From assembly GCF_000251145.1 (NCBI RefSeq), contig NZ_AIDW01000004.1:62001-126000 (forward strand): 64,000 bases of DNA. The letters are read 5' to 3'. This document shows, piece by piece, positions 52,658 through 61,223 of the stretch. The notes under the pieces were generated by a model. It was not told the DNA's origin, did not search any database, and saw nothing but the letters and a program-made list of their open reading frames with translations. Position 1 is the stretch's first letter. Every line of letters starts with the position of its first letter. Both the position numbers and the translations under genes were made by a program. This DNA comes from Sphingomonas sp. PAMC 26621 (GTDB taxonomy: Bacteria > Pseudomonadota > Alphaproteobacteria > Sphingomonadales > Sphingomonadaceae).

Positions 52658-54024
52658 GCGGACGTCCGCGTCGCCAGCGCCGTCCGGGAAAGCCGATGCC
52701 CGGGTCGCTGGAACTGCCGGTCGGATATCTCGACCGCATTCTGGCGCTGTCGATCGAGGAGCGTGCCGAACTGTTGCGGGGCCTGACCAAACCGCAGCGC
52801 CGGACGCTCAACGACGACTGGCGGACATGGGCGCATTCCGGACAGCGGATGCCGCCCGGCGACTGGCGCATGTGGCTGATCCGGGCGGGGCGCGGGTTCG
52901 GCAAGACGCGCGCGGGCGCGGAATGGGTGAGCGAGATCGCGCGGTCGATGCCGGGGGCGCGGATCGCGCTGGTCGGCGCGACGATCGAGGACGTGCGGCG
53001 CGTGATGATCGAGGGGGAAAGCGGGCTGGTCTCGGTCGCGCGGTTCGACGAGCCGGTCGATTACCGGCGCGACGCGGGCGAGATCGTGTTCGCCTCGGGG
53101 GCGCGCGCGGCGATCTTCTCGGCGGCGAGTCCCGAGACGCTGCGCGGGCCGGAACATCATGCGGCGTGGTGCGACGAGCTCGCCAAGTGGCGCTACGGCG
53201 ACGCGGCGTGGGACAATCTGATGCTGGGGATGCGGCTGGGCGATACGCCGCGCGTGCTGGTGACGACGACGCCCAGGCCGATTCCGCTGATGCGGCGGGT
53301 GATGGCGCTCAAGGGGCTGGTCGAGACGGTCGGGCGGACGCAGGACAATCCGCATTTGCCCGACACGTTCCTCGCGGCGCTGGAGGAGGCGTATGGCGGG
53401 ACTCGGCTCGCGCGGCAGGAGATCGCGGGCGAGCTGATCGCGGAAGCCGAGGGGGCGCTCTGGCGGCGCGCGCATTTCGACGCGTGCCGGGTGGCGGAAG
53501 CACCTGCGCTGGTGCGGACGATCGTCGCGGTCGATCCGCCCGCCGGGACCGACTCGGGGCAGGGCGATGCGTGCGGGATCGTCGCGGTCGCGCTGGGGCG
53601 TGACGGGCGTGGGTATGTGCTGGAGGATGCGAGCGTTTCGGGACTGTCGCCCGAAGGCTGGGCGCAGGCGGTGGCGGCGTGCGCGGCACGGCACCGCGCG
53701 GACCGGGTGATCGCGGAGAAGAACCAGGGCGGCAAGATGGTCGAGAGCGTGTTGCTCGCGGCGGATGCGGGGCTGCCGCTGCGGCTGGTTCACGCCGGCG
53801 ACGGGAAAGTCGCGCGCGCCGAGCCGGTGTCGATCCTGTACGAGCGCGGGCGGGTCTCGCATGTCGGCGTCTTTGCCGACCTCGAGACCGAACTGTGCGG
53901 GCTGGTCGTCGGGGGCGGCTATCAGGGGCCGGGGCGCTCGCCCGACCGCGCGGATGCGCTGGTGTGGGCGCTGGGGGAGCTGATGCTCGCGAAACGTCGG
54001 ACGGCACAGATCAGACCGACGTGA
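52654..54024 (+). CDS. Large terminase / DNA-packaging ATPase (GTA g2)
   Basis: 456-residue packaging motor and nuclease. The ATPase half has a Walker A-like loop RAGRGFGKTRAG (77-88) and a Walker B region near AWCDELAKW. The C-terminal RNase H-fold nuclease begins with VAVDPPAGTDSG and has further acidic residues (RSPDRADALVWAL). Length and motifs match the terminase of gene transfer agents and related siphoviruses. The operon is interrupted after this gene. Confidence 0.92.
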   Translation: MSGRPRRQRRPGKPMPGSLELPVGYLDRILALSIEERAELLRGLTKPQRRTLNDDWRTWAHSGQRMPPGDWRMWLIRAGRGFGKTRAGAEWVSEIARSMPGARIALVGATIEDVRRVMIEGESGLVSVARFDEPVDYRRDAGEIVFASGARAAIFSAASPETLRGPEHHAAWCDELAKWRYGDAAWDNLMLGMRLGDTPRVLVTTTPRPIPLMRRVMALKGLVETVGRTQDNPHLPDTFLAALEEAYGGTRLARQEIAGELIAEAEGALWRRAHFDACRVAEAPALVRTIVAVDPPAGTDSGQGDACGIVAVALGRDGRGYVLEDASVSGLSPEGWAQAVAACAARHRADRVIAEKNQGGKMVESVLLAADAGLPLRLVHAGDGKVARAEPVSILYERGRVSHVGVFADLETELCGLVVGGGYQGPGRSPDRADALVWALGELMLAKRRTAQIRPT

Positions 54025-54141
54025 CCTGGGTCGTGAACCTGTGACCGAATTGTTTTGCGCGCGACGGCAGAGCGGCGGGGAGCGGTGGGCAGCGGCCCGT
54101 CGCGGGGGTGACGGCGGGGAGCGGAATGTCCTGCCACCGGT

Positions 54142-54235
54142 CCGTCATTCCCGCCGGGGCGGGAAACCATTAGCACCGTTCGTCCAGTCCTGCGCAGTCA
54201 GCCAGTATGGATCCCCGCCGTCGCGGGGATGACGG
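54142..54235. repeat. 94-bp inverted-repeat element after the large terminase
   Basis: CCGTCATTCCCGC at the left end matches GCGGGGATGACGG at the right end, with an inner GC hairpin (CCGCC-GGGGCGGG). It marks the start of the non-GTA insert. Apart from this element the 292 bp between 54025 and 54316 hold no gene. Confidence 0.75.
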
Positions 54236-54316
54236 AAGGAGGTGGCCGTGACCCTTAGAAAATCGGCCGCGACGTCAGGCTGAACGGCGAAAATTGGTGG
54301 GAAGGCGACAGTCAGA

Positions 54317-54649
54317 TCACACGAGCACATTTGCCTTGTCGCCCGGAGCACTTGTCCCCCCTTTGCGCTTGGACGCCTGCTCGATAGCATCTTGTATCTC
54401 TTTCGAGATGGCCTCCTTTTGCTCACGCGGCAGTGCGTCGAACTGCTCTTTCGTTAGTTTGTGGCTCTTCAAAATCCTCTCTATCATGCGGTCGATAGGG
54501 CTTTTTTTGGCTTCCTTCTGAAAGTCGGCGACGATTTGTTTGGACTTGGCCGCTGCCTCTTCGTTGCGTTCCGACACAGAATACGGCTTGGTAAGGGCGA
54601 AGGGTGCCGAGACACCTATGGAGAGGCTGCTGGCCGTGCTGATGCCCAT
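54317..54649 (-). CDS. Unidentified 110-residue protein, lower GC than its surroundings
   Basis: No family recognised. Ser-rich start (MGISTASSLSIGVSAPFALT), then a Lys/Glu-rich helical body (ERNEEAAAKSKQIVADFQKE, SPIDRMIERILKSHKLTKEQ). Codon use is clearly more AT-rich than in the flanking GTA genes, which suggests recent transfer. It is antisense to the GTA operon, between large terminase and portal. No signal peptide or membrane helix. Confidence 0.6.
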   Translation of the reverse strand: MGISTASSLSIGVSAPFALTKPYSVSERNEEAAAKSKQIVADFQKEAKKSPIDRMIERILKSHKLTKEQFDALPREQKEAISKEIQDAIEQASKRKGGTSAPGDKANVLV

Positions 54650-54890
54650 GATCGCTCCGCATTAAATTTAGTGAAATCTGCCTAAGCAGGGTTTGTATTT
54701 CATTTTAGCGGTCTTTTCAGGAGCCGAACGGAACGAGATAGATTTCCGATTAAAAGCTGAGCGGGCGGCGATGTTCGCAAGCAGGTGCGACCCGTCCCCC
54801 CCTAGAACGACCCCATACACTCGTGAACCATTTCTGTCTTAATGACCGACATTGGGCGTTAGCGGTCAGTCCGTTTGATGAGAATTCGAC

Positions 54891-55286
54891 CTAATTCGCG
54901 ACGCCGGTTCGCCCGGTGTTGGGCGGATAGATGACCTTCGGGCGGGTATAGGCGGTGTACATCGCCTGCCCGGTGGCGTCGACCGAGAAGATGTCCGCGC
55001 GGCGGCGCATCTCGGCAAAGCGGAACTGGATACGATCGAGCTTGTGCTGGAGCAGCGCCTTGTGCTCGGCGGTCAGCATGCCGCCGTCGCGCGCCTGCAG
55101 GTCGAGCGCTTCGGTGCGGAGCGCGACCATGCGGTTGTGATGCGTGATGTCCGCCGAGATGCTGGTCGGAGTCGGGACGTAGACGATGCCTTCGGCGACA
55201 TTGGGGTAGGGCGCGTCGATTCCGCGGCTTGGCAGGACTGTCGGCGTGGTCGCGGCAGCGGCGGCGGCGAGCAGCGTAGCGAGCAT
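54891..55286 (-). CDS. Predicted exported protein of unknown function
   Basis: 131 residues. A hydrophobic Ala-rich start (MLATLLAAAAAATTPTVL) reads as a signal peptide; the rest is polar with THHNRMVALRTEALDLQ and HKLDRIQFRFAEMRRRADIF helices and an extended C-terminal tail. GGGGA lies about 6 bp before ATG 55286. A short inverted repeat (TGACCG...CGGTCA, 54843-54868) follows the stop and might end transcription. No known domain was recognised. It is antisense to the GTA operon. Confidence 0.62.
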   Translation of the reverse strand: MLATLLAAAAAATTPTVLPSRGIDAPYPNVAEGIVYVPTPTSISADITHHNRMVALRTEALDLQARDGGMLTAEHKALLQHKLDRIQFRFAEMRRRADIFSVDATGQAMYTAYTRPKVIYPPNTGRTGVAN

Positions 55287-55473
55287 GACATTCCCCTTTG
55301 ATATCCGAGCCTTGGCCTGGACGAAATCGATACTGCCACAACGCTTGGTCTCGTCAATTCGCTCCTTCGTTTCGAGCACGTCTAATTGTCTAGGTCTGGC
55401 TTGCAAAAACCATTTCACAAAAGTGCCGTATATGTGTCATCAAACTGCAACAGAAGAAAATGGAGACGGAGCG

Positions 55474-55788
55474 ATGATCAGGACCTTGGCTTTGGGATTG
55501 GTTGCAGTGGCGAGCTTTTCGAGCGTAGCGGTTGCCGCGCCGCAATCGGCCGATGCGGTGCACGCGACCGAAGCAAGCGCGCAGGTCGATCCGCGCGACG
55601 GTGGCGCGCAGATCGAACTGGCGAACGCCTATGTCCGTGCCGGACGGACCGGGGATGCCGCGACGGCCTATCGCCGTGCGCTGACGCTCGACAACGTGAT
55701 GCTCGAGACGCGGACCGGCGATTCGATCTGGTCGCACCAGGTCGCGCGGCACATGCTGGCGGGTGCGCCGGTGCTCGCCGCACGCTGA
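55474..55788 (+). CDS. Small exported TPR-like protein
   Basis: 104 residues with a clear signal peptide (MIRTLALGLVAVASFSSVAVAA) and one TPR-like motif (DGGAQIELANAYVRAGRTGD, AATAYRRALTLDN). GGAGACGG precedes ATG 55474. The upstream 190 bp are unusually AT-rich and may hold a promoter, but no well-spaced box pair was found. Function unknown. Confidence 0.65.
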   Translation: MIRTLALGLVAVASFSSVAVAAPQSADAVHATEASAQVDPRDGGAQIELANAYVRAGRTGDAATAYRRALTLDNVMLETRTGDSIWSHQVARHMLAGAPVLAAR

Positions 55789-55867
55789 TCCCCACCGCCG
55801 ACCGGCGTGGCTTTTCGTCGCGCCGGTCGGTAGGGACGCAACCCTCCGCCGCCGTCCCGGTCTGCGG

Positions 55868-56563
55868 ATGACGGCAGGGTTGGAGCGTCCGATGGTACCG
55901 CGCGAATTGATCGACACGGCGCAGATCCCCGGCGGGGACGCAATGACGCTGTACCGGCGCGGTGCCGACTTCATGATCGTGGTCGATCGCAATGAATTGA
56001 TGAGCACGCGGATGAACGGCTCCGAAGAGGCGCTGGGCACGCTCGCGTGCGCGCGTGTTTCGGGCGTCGCAGCGCCGCGTGTGCTGATCGGCGGCTATGG
56101 CATGGGGTTCACGCTCCGTGCGGTGCTGGGTGTCGTCGGGTCGCGCGCGGACGTGGTGGTGGCGGAACTGGTGCCGCAGATCCTCGCCTGGGCGCGCGGG
56201 CCGATGGCGGCGGTGGCGGACGGGTGCCTCGATGATCCCCGCGTGCGGGTGTTCGAGGGCGATGTCGCCGAGGCGATTCTGGCGCCCGAGGGCGGCTATG
56301 ACGCGATCCTGCTCGATGTCGACAATGGGCCGGACGGGCTGGTGCGCGCGGAGAACAACCGCCTCTATGCGCCGCGCGGGCTTTCGGCGGCGCGGATGGC
56401 GTTGCGGCCGGGGGGCGTGCTGGCGATCTGGTCGGCGGCGCCCGACGCACGCTTCGTCACGCGGCTGAAGGCGGCGGGGTTCCTGGTCGACGAGGTCGCG
56501 GTCAAGGCGCGGCAGAACGGCAAGGGGCCGCGGCACGTGATCTGGTTCGCGACTCGGGGGTGA
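55868..56563 (+). CDS. Spermidine synthase-like methyltransferase-fold protein
   Basis: 231-residue protein with the SpeE-type Rossmann fold: glycine-rich VLIGGYGMGFTLRAVLG, acidic VAELVPQILAWARG, DPRVRVFEGDVAEAIL and the loop YDAILLDVDNGPDGLV. It lacks the N-terminal beta-domain of full spermidine synthases, so it is a SpeE-like protein of uncertain substrate rather than a proven polyamine enzyme. Start ATG 55868; the next in-frame ATGs lie further in. Last gene of the insert before the GTA portal. Confidence 0.72.
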   Translation: MTAGLERPMVPRELIDTAQIPGGDAMTLYRRGADFMIVVDRNELMSTRMNGSEEALGTLACARVSGVAAPRVLIGGYGMGFTLRAVLGVVGSRADVVVAELVPQILAWARGPMAAVADGCLDDPRVRVFEGDVAEAILAPEGGYDAILLDVDNGPDGLVRAENNRLYAPRGLSAARMALRPGGVLAIWSAAPDARFVTRLKAAGFLVDEVAVKARQNGKGPRHVIWFATRG

Positions 56564-56621
56564 GGGGGCGGGGTAACGCCGGGGATTGCCCCCCACGCCG
56601 CCTGAGTTCGCATTTCATCAT

Positions 56622-56691
56622 CCGTTCGCCCTGAGCGCAGTCGAAGGGCCAGCGCTGCGCGTGGGGCTTCGACTTCGCTCAGCCCGAACGG
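56622..56691. repeat. 70-bp hairpin element, copy 3
   Basis: CCGTTCGCCCTGAGCGCAGT on the left pairs with the right arm ending ACTTCGCTCAG-CCCGAACGG. It lies between the SpeE-like gene and the portal gene, at the downstream end of the insert in the GTA cluster. Confidence 0.88.
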
Positions 56692-56823
56692 ATGGCGGTG
56701 ATGAGCCTGGTCCGGCCAGCGCGCGTAAAAGAATGACGGATTGAACAGGCATCGGCGGCGTCAAATACTGCGCGCCGATCATGGCGTGCGGATCGACGTC
56801 CCGCCTCCTCACAGGAGAACATC

Positions 56824-57963
56824 ATGAAATGGTTCGGCTGGAAAGCCGCCGGTCGCGAGGAGTCGCGGCCGGCGCTCGATCGTGCGCGTTCGCGCTTTGC
56901 GAGCGGGTTTGGCGTCGGGGAAGTGCCGCGCTCGTACGAGGCGCAGGTGCGCGCGCTGTATCTGGGCAATGCGATCGCGCAGCGGGCGGTGCGGTTGATC
57001 GCGGACGGAATCGGGGATGCGCCGTTGCTGGGCGCGCCCGAGATCGTCGCGCTGGTGCAGGCGCGCTCGGGCGGGCAGGCGTTGTGCGCGAGCGTCGCGG
57101 CGCATCTGCTGCTCCACGGCAATGCGTATGTGCAATTGCTGACCGATGCGCGCGGCGACGTGGTCGAGCTGTTCGCGCTGCGGCCGGAACGGGTGACGGT
57201 CGAGCCCGATGCGGCGGGGTGGCCGATCGCCTATCGCTACGGGGTGGGCGAGCGGTCGGTGCGGCTGGTTGCGGAGGATCCGGCGGGGCGGCCGCAGGTC
57301 GTGCATATCAAGGCGTTCCATCCGCTCGACGATCATTACGGGCTGGGCAGCCTGGCGAGTGCCGCAGGGGCGATGGCGCTGCACAATGCGGCGTCGGCGT
57401 GGAACACCGCGCTGCTCGACAATGCCGCGCGGCCTTCGGGGGCGCTGGTGTACGATCCGGGCGACGGATCGAGCCTGTCGCGCGAACAGTTCGAGCGGTT
57501 GCGCGGCGAGATGGACGCAGGCTTTGCGGGCGCCCGCAACGCCGGGCGACCGATGCTGCTCGAGGGCGGGTTGAAGTGGCAACCGCTCAGCCTGACGCCC
57601 GCCGACATGGATTTCACGCAGATGAAGGCGACCGCGGCGCGCGAGATCGCGACTGCATTCGGGGTGCCGCCGATGCTGCTCGGGCTGCCGGGCGACGCGA
57701 CCTACGCGAATTACCGTGAGGCGAACCGCGCTTTGTGGCGGCTCGCGATCCTGCCGCTGGCGGGGTCGATCCTCGCGTCGCTGGCCCAGGCGCTCGGCGG
57801 GTGGTTCGAGGGCGCGGCGCTGTCGGTCGATCTCGATCGGATCACTGCGCTGGCGGAGGATCGCGAGCGGCTGTGGGCGCAGGTCGGCGCGGCGGACTTC
57901 CTGAGTGCTGAGGAAAAACGCGCGATGCTCGGCATCGCGCCGGTTGGTGTGGGAGATGCGTAA
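56824..57963 (+). CDS. HK97-family portal protein (GTA g3)
   Basis: 379-residue portal ring subunit through which DNA enters the capsid. Motifs: YEAQVRALYLGNAIAQRAVRL, LLLHGNAYVQLL, HIKAFHPLDDHYGLGSL, and the late FGVPPMLLGLPGDATYANYREAN. These match HK97-type portals of gene transfer agents. AGGAG lies 8 bp before the ATG. It restarts the GTA operon after the 2.8 kb insert. Confidence 0.93.
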   Translation: MKWFGWKAAGREESRPALDRARSRFASGFGVGEVPRSYEAQVRALYLGNAIAQRAVRLIADGIGDAPLLGAPEIVALVQARSGGQALCASVAAHLLLHGNAYVQLLTDARGDVVELFALRPERVTVEPDAAGWPIAYRYGVGERSVRLVAEDPAGRPQVVHIKAFHPLDDHYGLGSLASAAGAMALHNAASAWNTALLDNAARPSGALVYDPGDGSSLSREQFERLRGEMDAGFAGARNAGRPMLLEGGLKWQPLSLTPADMDFTQMKATAAREIATAFGVPPMLLGLPGDATYANYREANRALWRLAILPLAGSILASLAQALGGWFEGAALSVDLDRITALAEDRERLWAQVGAADFLSAEEKRAMLGIAPVGVGDA

Positions 57964-58268
57964 TGAGTGGTGCATTGCTGGCGCAGTTGATCGCGCAAGG
58001 GTCGAGCGAGGGCGCGGACCTGGCGACGCTGCGCGCGATCGCGGAGGAAGCGGGCGAGGTCGCGGCGACGCGCGCGCTCGCGCGGCTAGGGCTCGACGAT
58101 GGCGCGGCGCCCAAGGACATGGCGGAGCTGCGCGAACTGCTCGGCGCCTGGCGCGACGCGAAGAAGCGCGTGTGGAAGGCGGCGCTCGGGTGGGTCGTGC
58201 GGATCCTGGGGGCCTTGGTGCTGACGGGGATCGCGGTGAAGACGGGGTTCTGGGACTGGGTCAAGTGA
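57963..58268 (+). CDS. DUF6127-like small membrane protein (GTA g3.5 position)
   Basis: 101 residues: a helical N-terminal half (LLAQLIAQGSSEGADLATLR, MAELRELLGAWRDAKKRV) and one C-terminal transmembrane helix (WVVRILGALVLTGIAVKTGF). Small proteins like this sit between portal and protease in many sphingomonad GTA clusters; the role is unknown. Its ATG overlaps the portal stop and its stop overlaps the protease GTG start. Confidence 0.8.
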   Translation: MSGALLAQLIAQGSSEGADLATLRAIAEEAGEVAATRALARLGLDDGAAPKDMAELRELLGAWRDAKKRVWKAALGWVVRILGALVLTGIAVKTGFWDWVK

Positions 58269-58642
58269 GCCTGCGGTTCGCGGGCTATGCCGCGGTGTTC
58301 GACCGGGTAGATCGGGGCGGGGACGTGATCCGGGCTGGGGCGTTCGATGTTTCCGGTTCCGTGCCGTTGCTGTGGCATCACCGGGGCGCGCCGGTGGGGG
58401 TGGTCGAGCGAGTCGTGCCCGATGCGCGCGGGCTGCGGGTGATCGGGCGGATCGACGATGCGGCGCTGGCCGGGATGGTGCGCGGCGGGGGCGTTTCGGG
58501 GCTTTCGATCGGGTATCGCGTGCGGGCCGGGGTGCGTACGGACTCGGCGGTGCGGGAGCTGACCGCGCTCGATCTGGTCGAGGTAAGCCTGGTGGCGCAG
58601 CCGATGCAGCCGCTCGCGCGGGTGCACGCGATCGAGGGCTGA
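58265..58642 (+). CDS. HK97-family prohead protease (GTA g4)
   Basis: 125-residue capsid maturation serine protease. Begins at GTG 58265 (overlapping the previous stop), giving RFAGYAAVFDRVDRGGDVI, the catalytic His region LLWHHRGAPVGVVERV, and the Ser motif VSGLSIGYRV, followed by LTALDLVEVSLVAQPMQP. It would remove the N-terminal delta domain of the capsid protein. Shorter than many prohead proteases but complete in motif order. Confidence 0.9.
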   Translation: MSLRFAGYAAVFDRVDRGGDVIRAGAFDVSGSVPLLWHHRGAPVGVVERVVPDARGLRVIGRIDDAALAGMVRGGGVSGLSIGYRVRAGVRTDSAVRELTALDLVEVSLVAQPMQPLARVHAIEG

Positions 58643-58683
58643 GGTTTCACCCTCGTGCCGTCACCGCTCGCCCCAAGAGCTGC

Positions 58684-58774
58684 CGTCATGCTGAACGCGT
58701 TTCAGCATCCACCGGGCGACAAGGACGGTCCGGACTCGCTGAGGGCTGGATCCTGAAACAAGTTCAGGATGACG
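58684..58774. repeat. 91-bp two-hairpin interspersed element, copy 4
   Basis: Left hairpin ATGCTGAA-N5-TTCAGCAT, right hairpin ATCCTGAA-N5-TTCAGGAT. It lies in the 305 bp gap between protease and capsid genes, otherwise without a gene. Confidence 0.9.
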
Positions 58775-58947
58775 GCCTGTTTTGCAGACCTCTCGCGAAG
58801 GCGGGAGGCCGGGAGTCGCGCACGCCTTCAGGCGTTATGGCGCGTGGCCCTGGGTTCCTGGCTTCGCAGGAACACGGGACGTTCAACATCACAGGTTTCT
58901 TTGCCCGGCGGCGGTGTCGTCCGGGTGTCTTGGCGTGGGAGAATGAC

Positions 58948-60003
58948 ATGAGCGATCAGACGATGGATGCACTGGAAGCGAGTTTCGAGACGCAGCCGCT
59001 CGGCGGGCCGGTGGTCCGGCCGGTGCTTGCGGGCGGCGGTGGTGCTTCGGCGGGCGGCGGGTTCGAGGGGTTCCTGCGCAGTGGGGCGAGCGTCGAGATG
59101 AAGGCGTTTACCGGGGTGACCGGTGATGCGGGCGGCTATGCGATCCCCAAGGAGATCGACAGCGTGATCGACGCGACGCTGAAGGCGATCTCGCCGATGC
59201 GCGCGATCGCCAACGTCGTACAGGTCGGCACTGCGGGCTATCGCAAGCTGGTGACGACCGGGGGCACGCCGTCGGGCTGGGCGGCGGAGACCGACGCGCG
59301 GCCAACCACCGCGAGCCCGGTGTTCACCGAAATCGCGCCGCCGATGGGCGAACTCTACGCCAACCCGAGCGCGAGCCAGGCGATGCTCGACGATGCCGCG
59401 TTCGACGTCGAGGCGTGGCTGGCGAACGAGATCGCGCTCGAATTCGCCAAGGCGGAGGGGAGCGCGTTCATAAACGGCACCGGCGTGAGCCGCCCCAAGG
59501 GGTTCCTCCAGGCGACGACCGCCGCGACCACCGATGCGTCGCGCGCGTTCGGGACGCTGCAATATCTGGCGAGCGGGGTGGCGGGCGACTTCCCAACGAC
59601 GCCGCAGGACCGGCTGATCGACCTCGTCCAAGCACTGCGCGCGCCGTATCGGCAGGGCGCGGTGTTCCTGATGAACGCTACGACGCTCGCGCGGATCCGC
59701 AAGTTCAAGACCAGCGACGGCCAGTTCCTGTGGAGCCCTAGCCTCAGCGGCGCGACGCCGGGGACGCTGCTCGGCTATCCGGTGATCGAGAGCGAGGACA
59801 TGCCCGATATCGCGGCGAACAGCCTGTCGATCGCATTCGGCAACTTCAAGGCGGGCTATCTGATCGCGGAGCGGCGCGAGACCGTGATCCTGCGCGATCC
59901 TTACACCAACAAGCCGTTCGTCAATTTCTACGCAACCAAGCGGATCGGCGGCTGCGTGTCGAACAGCGAGGCGATCAAGCTGATGAAGTTCGCGGTGTCC
60001 TGA
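58948..60003 (+). CDS. HK97-fold major capsid protein (GTA g5)
   Basis: 351-residue capsid subunit. A short N-terminal delta-like part (to about residue 45) precedes the HK97 fold: MKAFTGVTGDAGGYAIPKEI, EIAPPMGELYANPSASQAML, FINGTGVSRPKGFL, and the late GYPVIESEDMPDIAANSLSI. The start ATG 58948 follows GGGAGAATG. The most conserved gene of the cluster and the clearest evidence of its GTA/siphovirus nature. Confidence 0.94.
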   Translation: MSDQTMDALEASFETQPLGGPVVRPVLAGGGGASAGGGFEGFLRSGASVEMKAFTGVTGDAGGYAIPKEIDSVIDATLKAISPMRAIANVVQVGTAGYRKLVTTGGTPSGWAAETDARPTTASPVFTEIAPPMGELYANPSASQAMLDDAAFDVEAWLANEIALEFAKAEGSAFINGTGVSRPKGFLQATTAATTDASRAFGTLQYLASGVAGDFPTTPQDRLIDLVQALRAPYRQGAVFLMNATTLARIRKFKTSDGQFLWSPSLSGATPGTLLGYPVIESEDMPDIAANSLSIAFGNFKAGYLIAERRETVILRDPYTNKPFVNFYATKRIGGCVSNSEAIKLMKFAVS

Positions 60004-60091
60004 GCGCCAGCAGCAGTCGGGGGCGGCGGCCGGGGCAGGGTTGGAATGGATCGCGCGCCGGCCGCCGCGATTGTCTGGCGGAGGGATCGAC

Positions 60092-60646
60092 ATGATCGAG
60101 GGTAATGGACCGGGCGTGGTGACGCTCGGCACGGGGGATCGTGCGCTGGCGGTGGCGGCGGTCAAGGCGGTGCTGCGCGTGGCGAGCGCGGACGAGGACG
60201 ATTTGATCGCCGCGTTCGTCGAGACCGCTCTGGGGCTGGCCGAGCGGTTCCTGGGGCGGGTGACGCTCATCCGGACGATGCGCGAGAGTTTTACGGCGAC
60301 GGGCGGGTGGCAGCGGATCGGCGCGGCACCGGTCCGCGCGATCACGCGGGTCGAGACGACCGCGGGGGTTGCGCTGGCGACGACGGCCTATGCGATCGAC
60401 ATCGATGCGCACGGCGAAGGCTGGGTCCGCGTGAGCGATGGCGGGAGCGGCATCCGCGTCGTCGTGTTCGACAGCGGGATGGCGAGCGACTGGGCGGGGG
60501 TGCCGGGGCCGATCCGGCAAGGCGTCGTGCTGCTCGCCGCGCATCTGTTCGACGCGCGTGCGCAGGACACGCCGCCGCCGCTCGCGGTGACCGCGCTGTG
60601 GCGGCCGTTCCGGCGGATCGCGCTTCTTGCGGGAGAGCATCCATGA
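60092..60646 (+). CDS. Head-tail connector/adaptor protein (GTA g6)
   Basis: 184-residue connector. The N-terminal helical bundle (AVKAVLRVASADEDDLIAAF, VETALGLAERFLGR) followed by a beta domain (WQRIGAAPVRAITRVETTAG) matches the gp6/HK97 adaptor type used by GTAs. ATG 60092 follows GGAGGGATCG. It overlaps the next gene by 4 bp. Confidence 0.82.
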   Translation: MIEGNGPGVVTLGTGDRALAVAAVKAVLRVASADEDDLIAAFVETALGLAERFLGRVTLIRTMRESFTATGGWQRIGAAPVRAITRVETTAGVALATTAYAIDIDAHGEGWVRVSDGGSGIRVVVFDSGMASDWAGVPGPIRQGVVLLAAHLFDARAQDTPPPLAVTALWRPFRRIALLAGEHP

Positions 60647-60840
60647 TGGACACGCTGGAGGAACGCGCGCGCGCGATCGGCGAGGCAGCGGCGGCGCGCG
60701 TGCGGGGGCGGGTTGCCGCCACCATGCGTGAAACGCTTCCGGACGTGGCGGTGGATGTGGTCGGCGACGACGTCGTGCTGACCGGGCGGATCACGCCCGA
60801 CGACCCGCGGCTTCGCTGGATCGGGAGCGTGCTGCGATGA
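60643..60840 (+). CDS. Small protein in the head-tail stopper position (GTA g7 position)
   Basis: 65 residues: a helical start (TLEERARAIGEAAAARVRGR) and a short beta-like end (VAVDVVGDDVVLTGRITPDD). It fills the g7 slot between connector and tail terminator, with ATGA-type overlaps on both sides. Much shorter than the 115-residue Rhodobacter g7 product; a stopper function is only inferred from order. Confidence 0.68.
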   Translation: MMDTLEERARAIGEAAAARVRGRVAATMRETLPDVAVDVVGDDVVLTGRITPDDPRLRWIGSVLR

Positions 60841-61223
60841 GCGCGGAGAGCGTGCTGCAGGCGGCGGTGCTGGCGAAACTGCGCGCGGTATCGGGCTTGA
60901 ACGGCGTGTATTTCGGTCCCCCGGTGCGCGCGACGCCGCCCTTTGCCGAGCTGGGCGAGACGATCGCGGTCGACTGGGGGGCGAAGGATCGTGCCGGGCG
61001 CGAGTTGCGCGTGCTGGTGACGCTGCGCGACGCCGGCGAGACGGCGGTGCGGCTGGCTACGCTCACGGCAAGCGTCGGCGCGGCGATCGAAACCGTGCCG
61101 CGCGACCTGACCGGCTGGCGGGTCGCAAGCGTGCTGCTCGTGCGCAGCCGGAGCTGGGGCACCAGCCCCGGCCAGTGGAGCGCGAGCATGGATTACCGGA
61201 TTCGCATGATGGAGGCTTTATGA
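60837..61223 (+). CDS. DUF3168 tail terminator protein (GTA g8)
   Basis: 128-residue protein with the DUF3168 pattern: LQAAVLAKLRAVSGLNGVYF, the TPPFAELGETIAVDWGAKD turn, and the end SASMDYRIRMMEAL. DUF3168 proteins close the tail tube at the head side. Overlaps neighbours by 4 bp on each side. Confidence 0.88.
   Translation: MSAESVLQAAVLAKLRAVSGLNGVYFGPPVRATPPFAELGETIAVDWGAKDRAGRELRVLVTLRDAGETAVRLATLTASVGAAIETVPRDLTGWRVASVLLVRSRSWGTSPGQWSASMDYRIRMMEAL

Noticed and set aside
55287..55473. AT-rich promoter candidates (TTGCAA and TATATG) before the small exported TPR-like gene
   Set aside because: The two boxes are 22 bp apart, too far for a housekeeping promoter.
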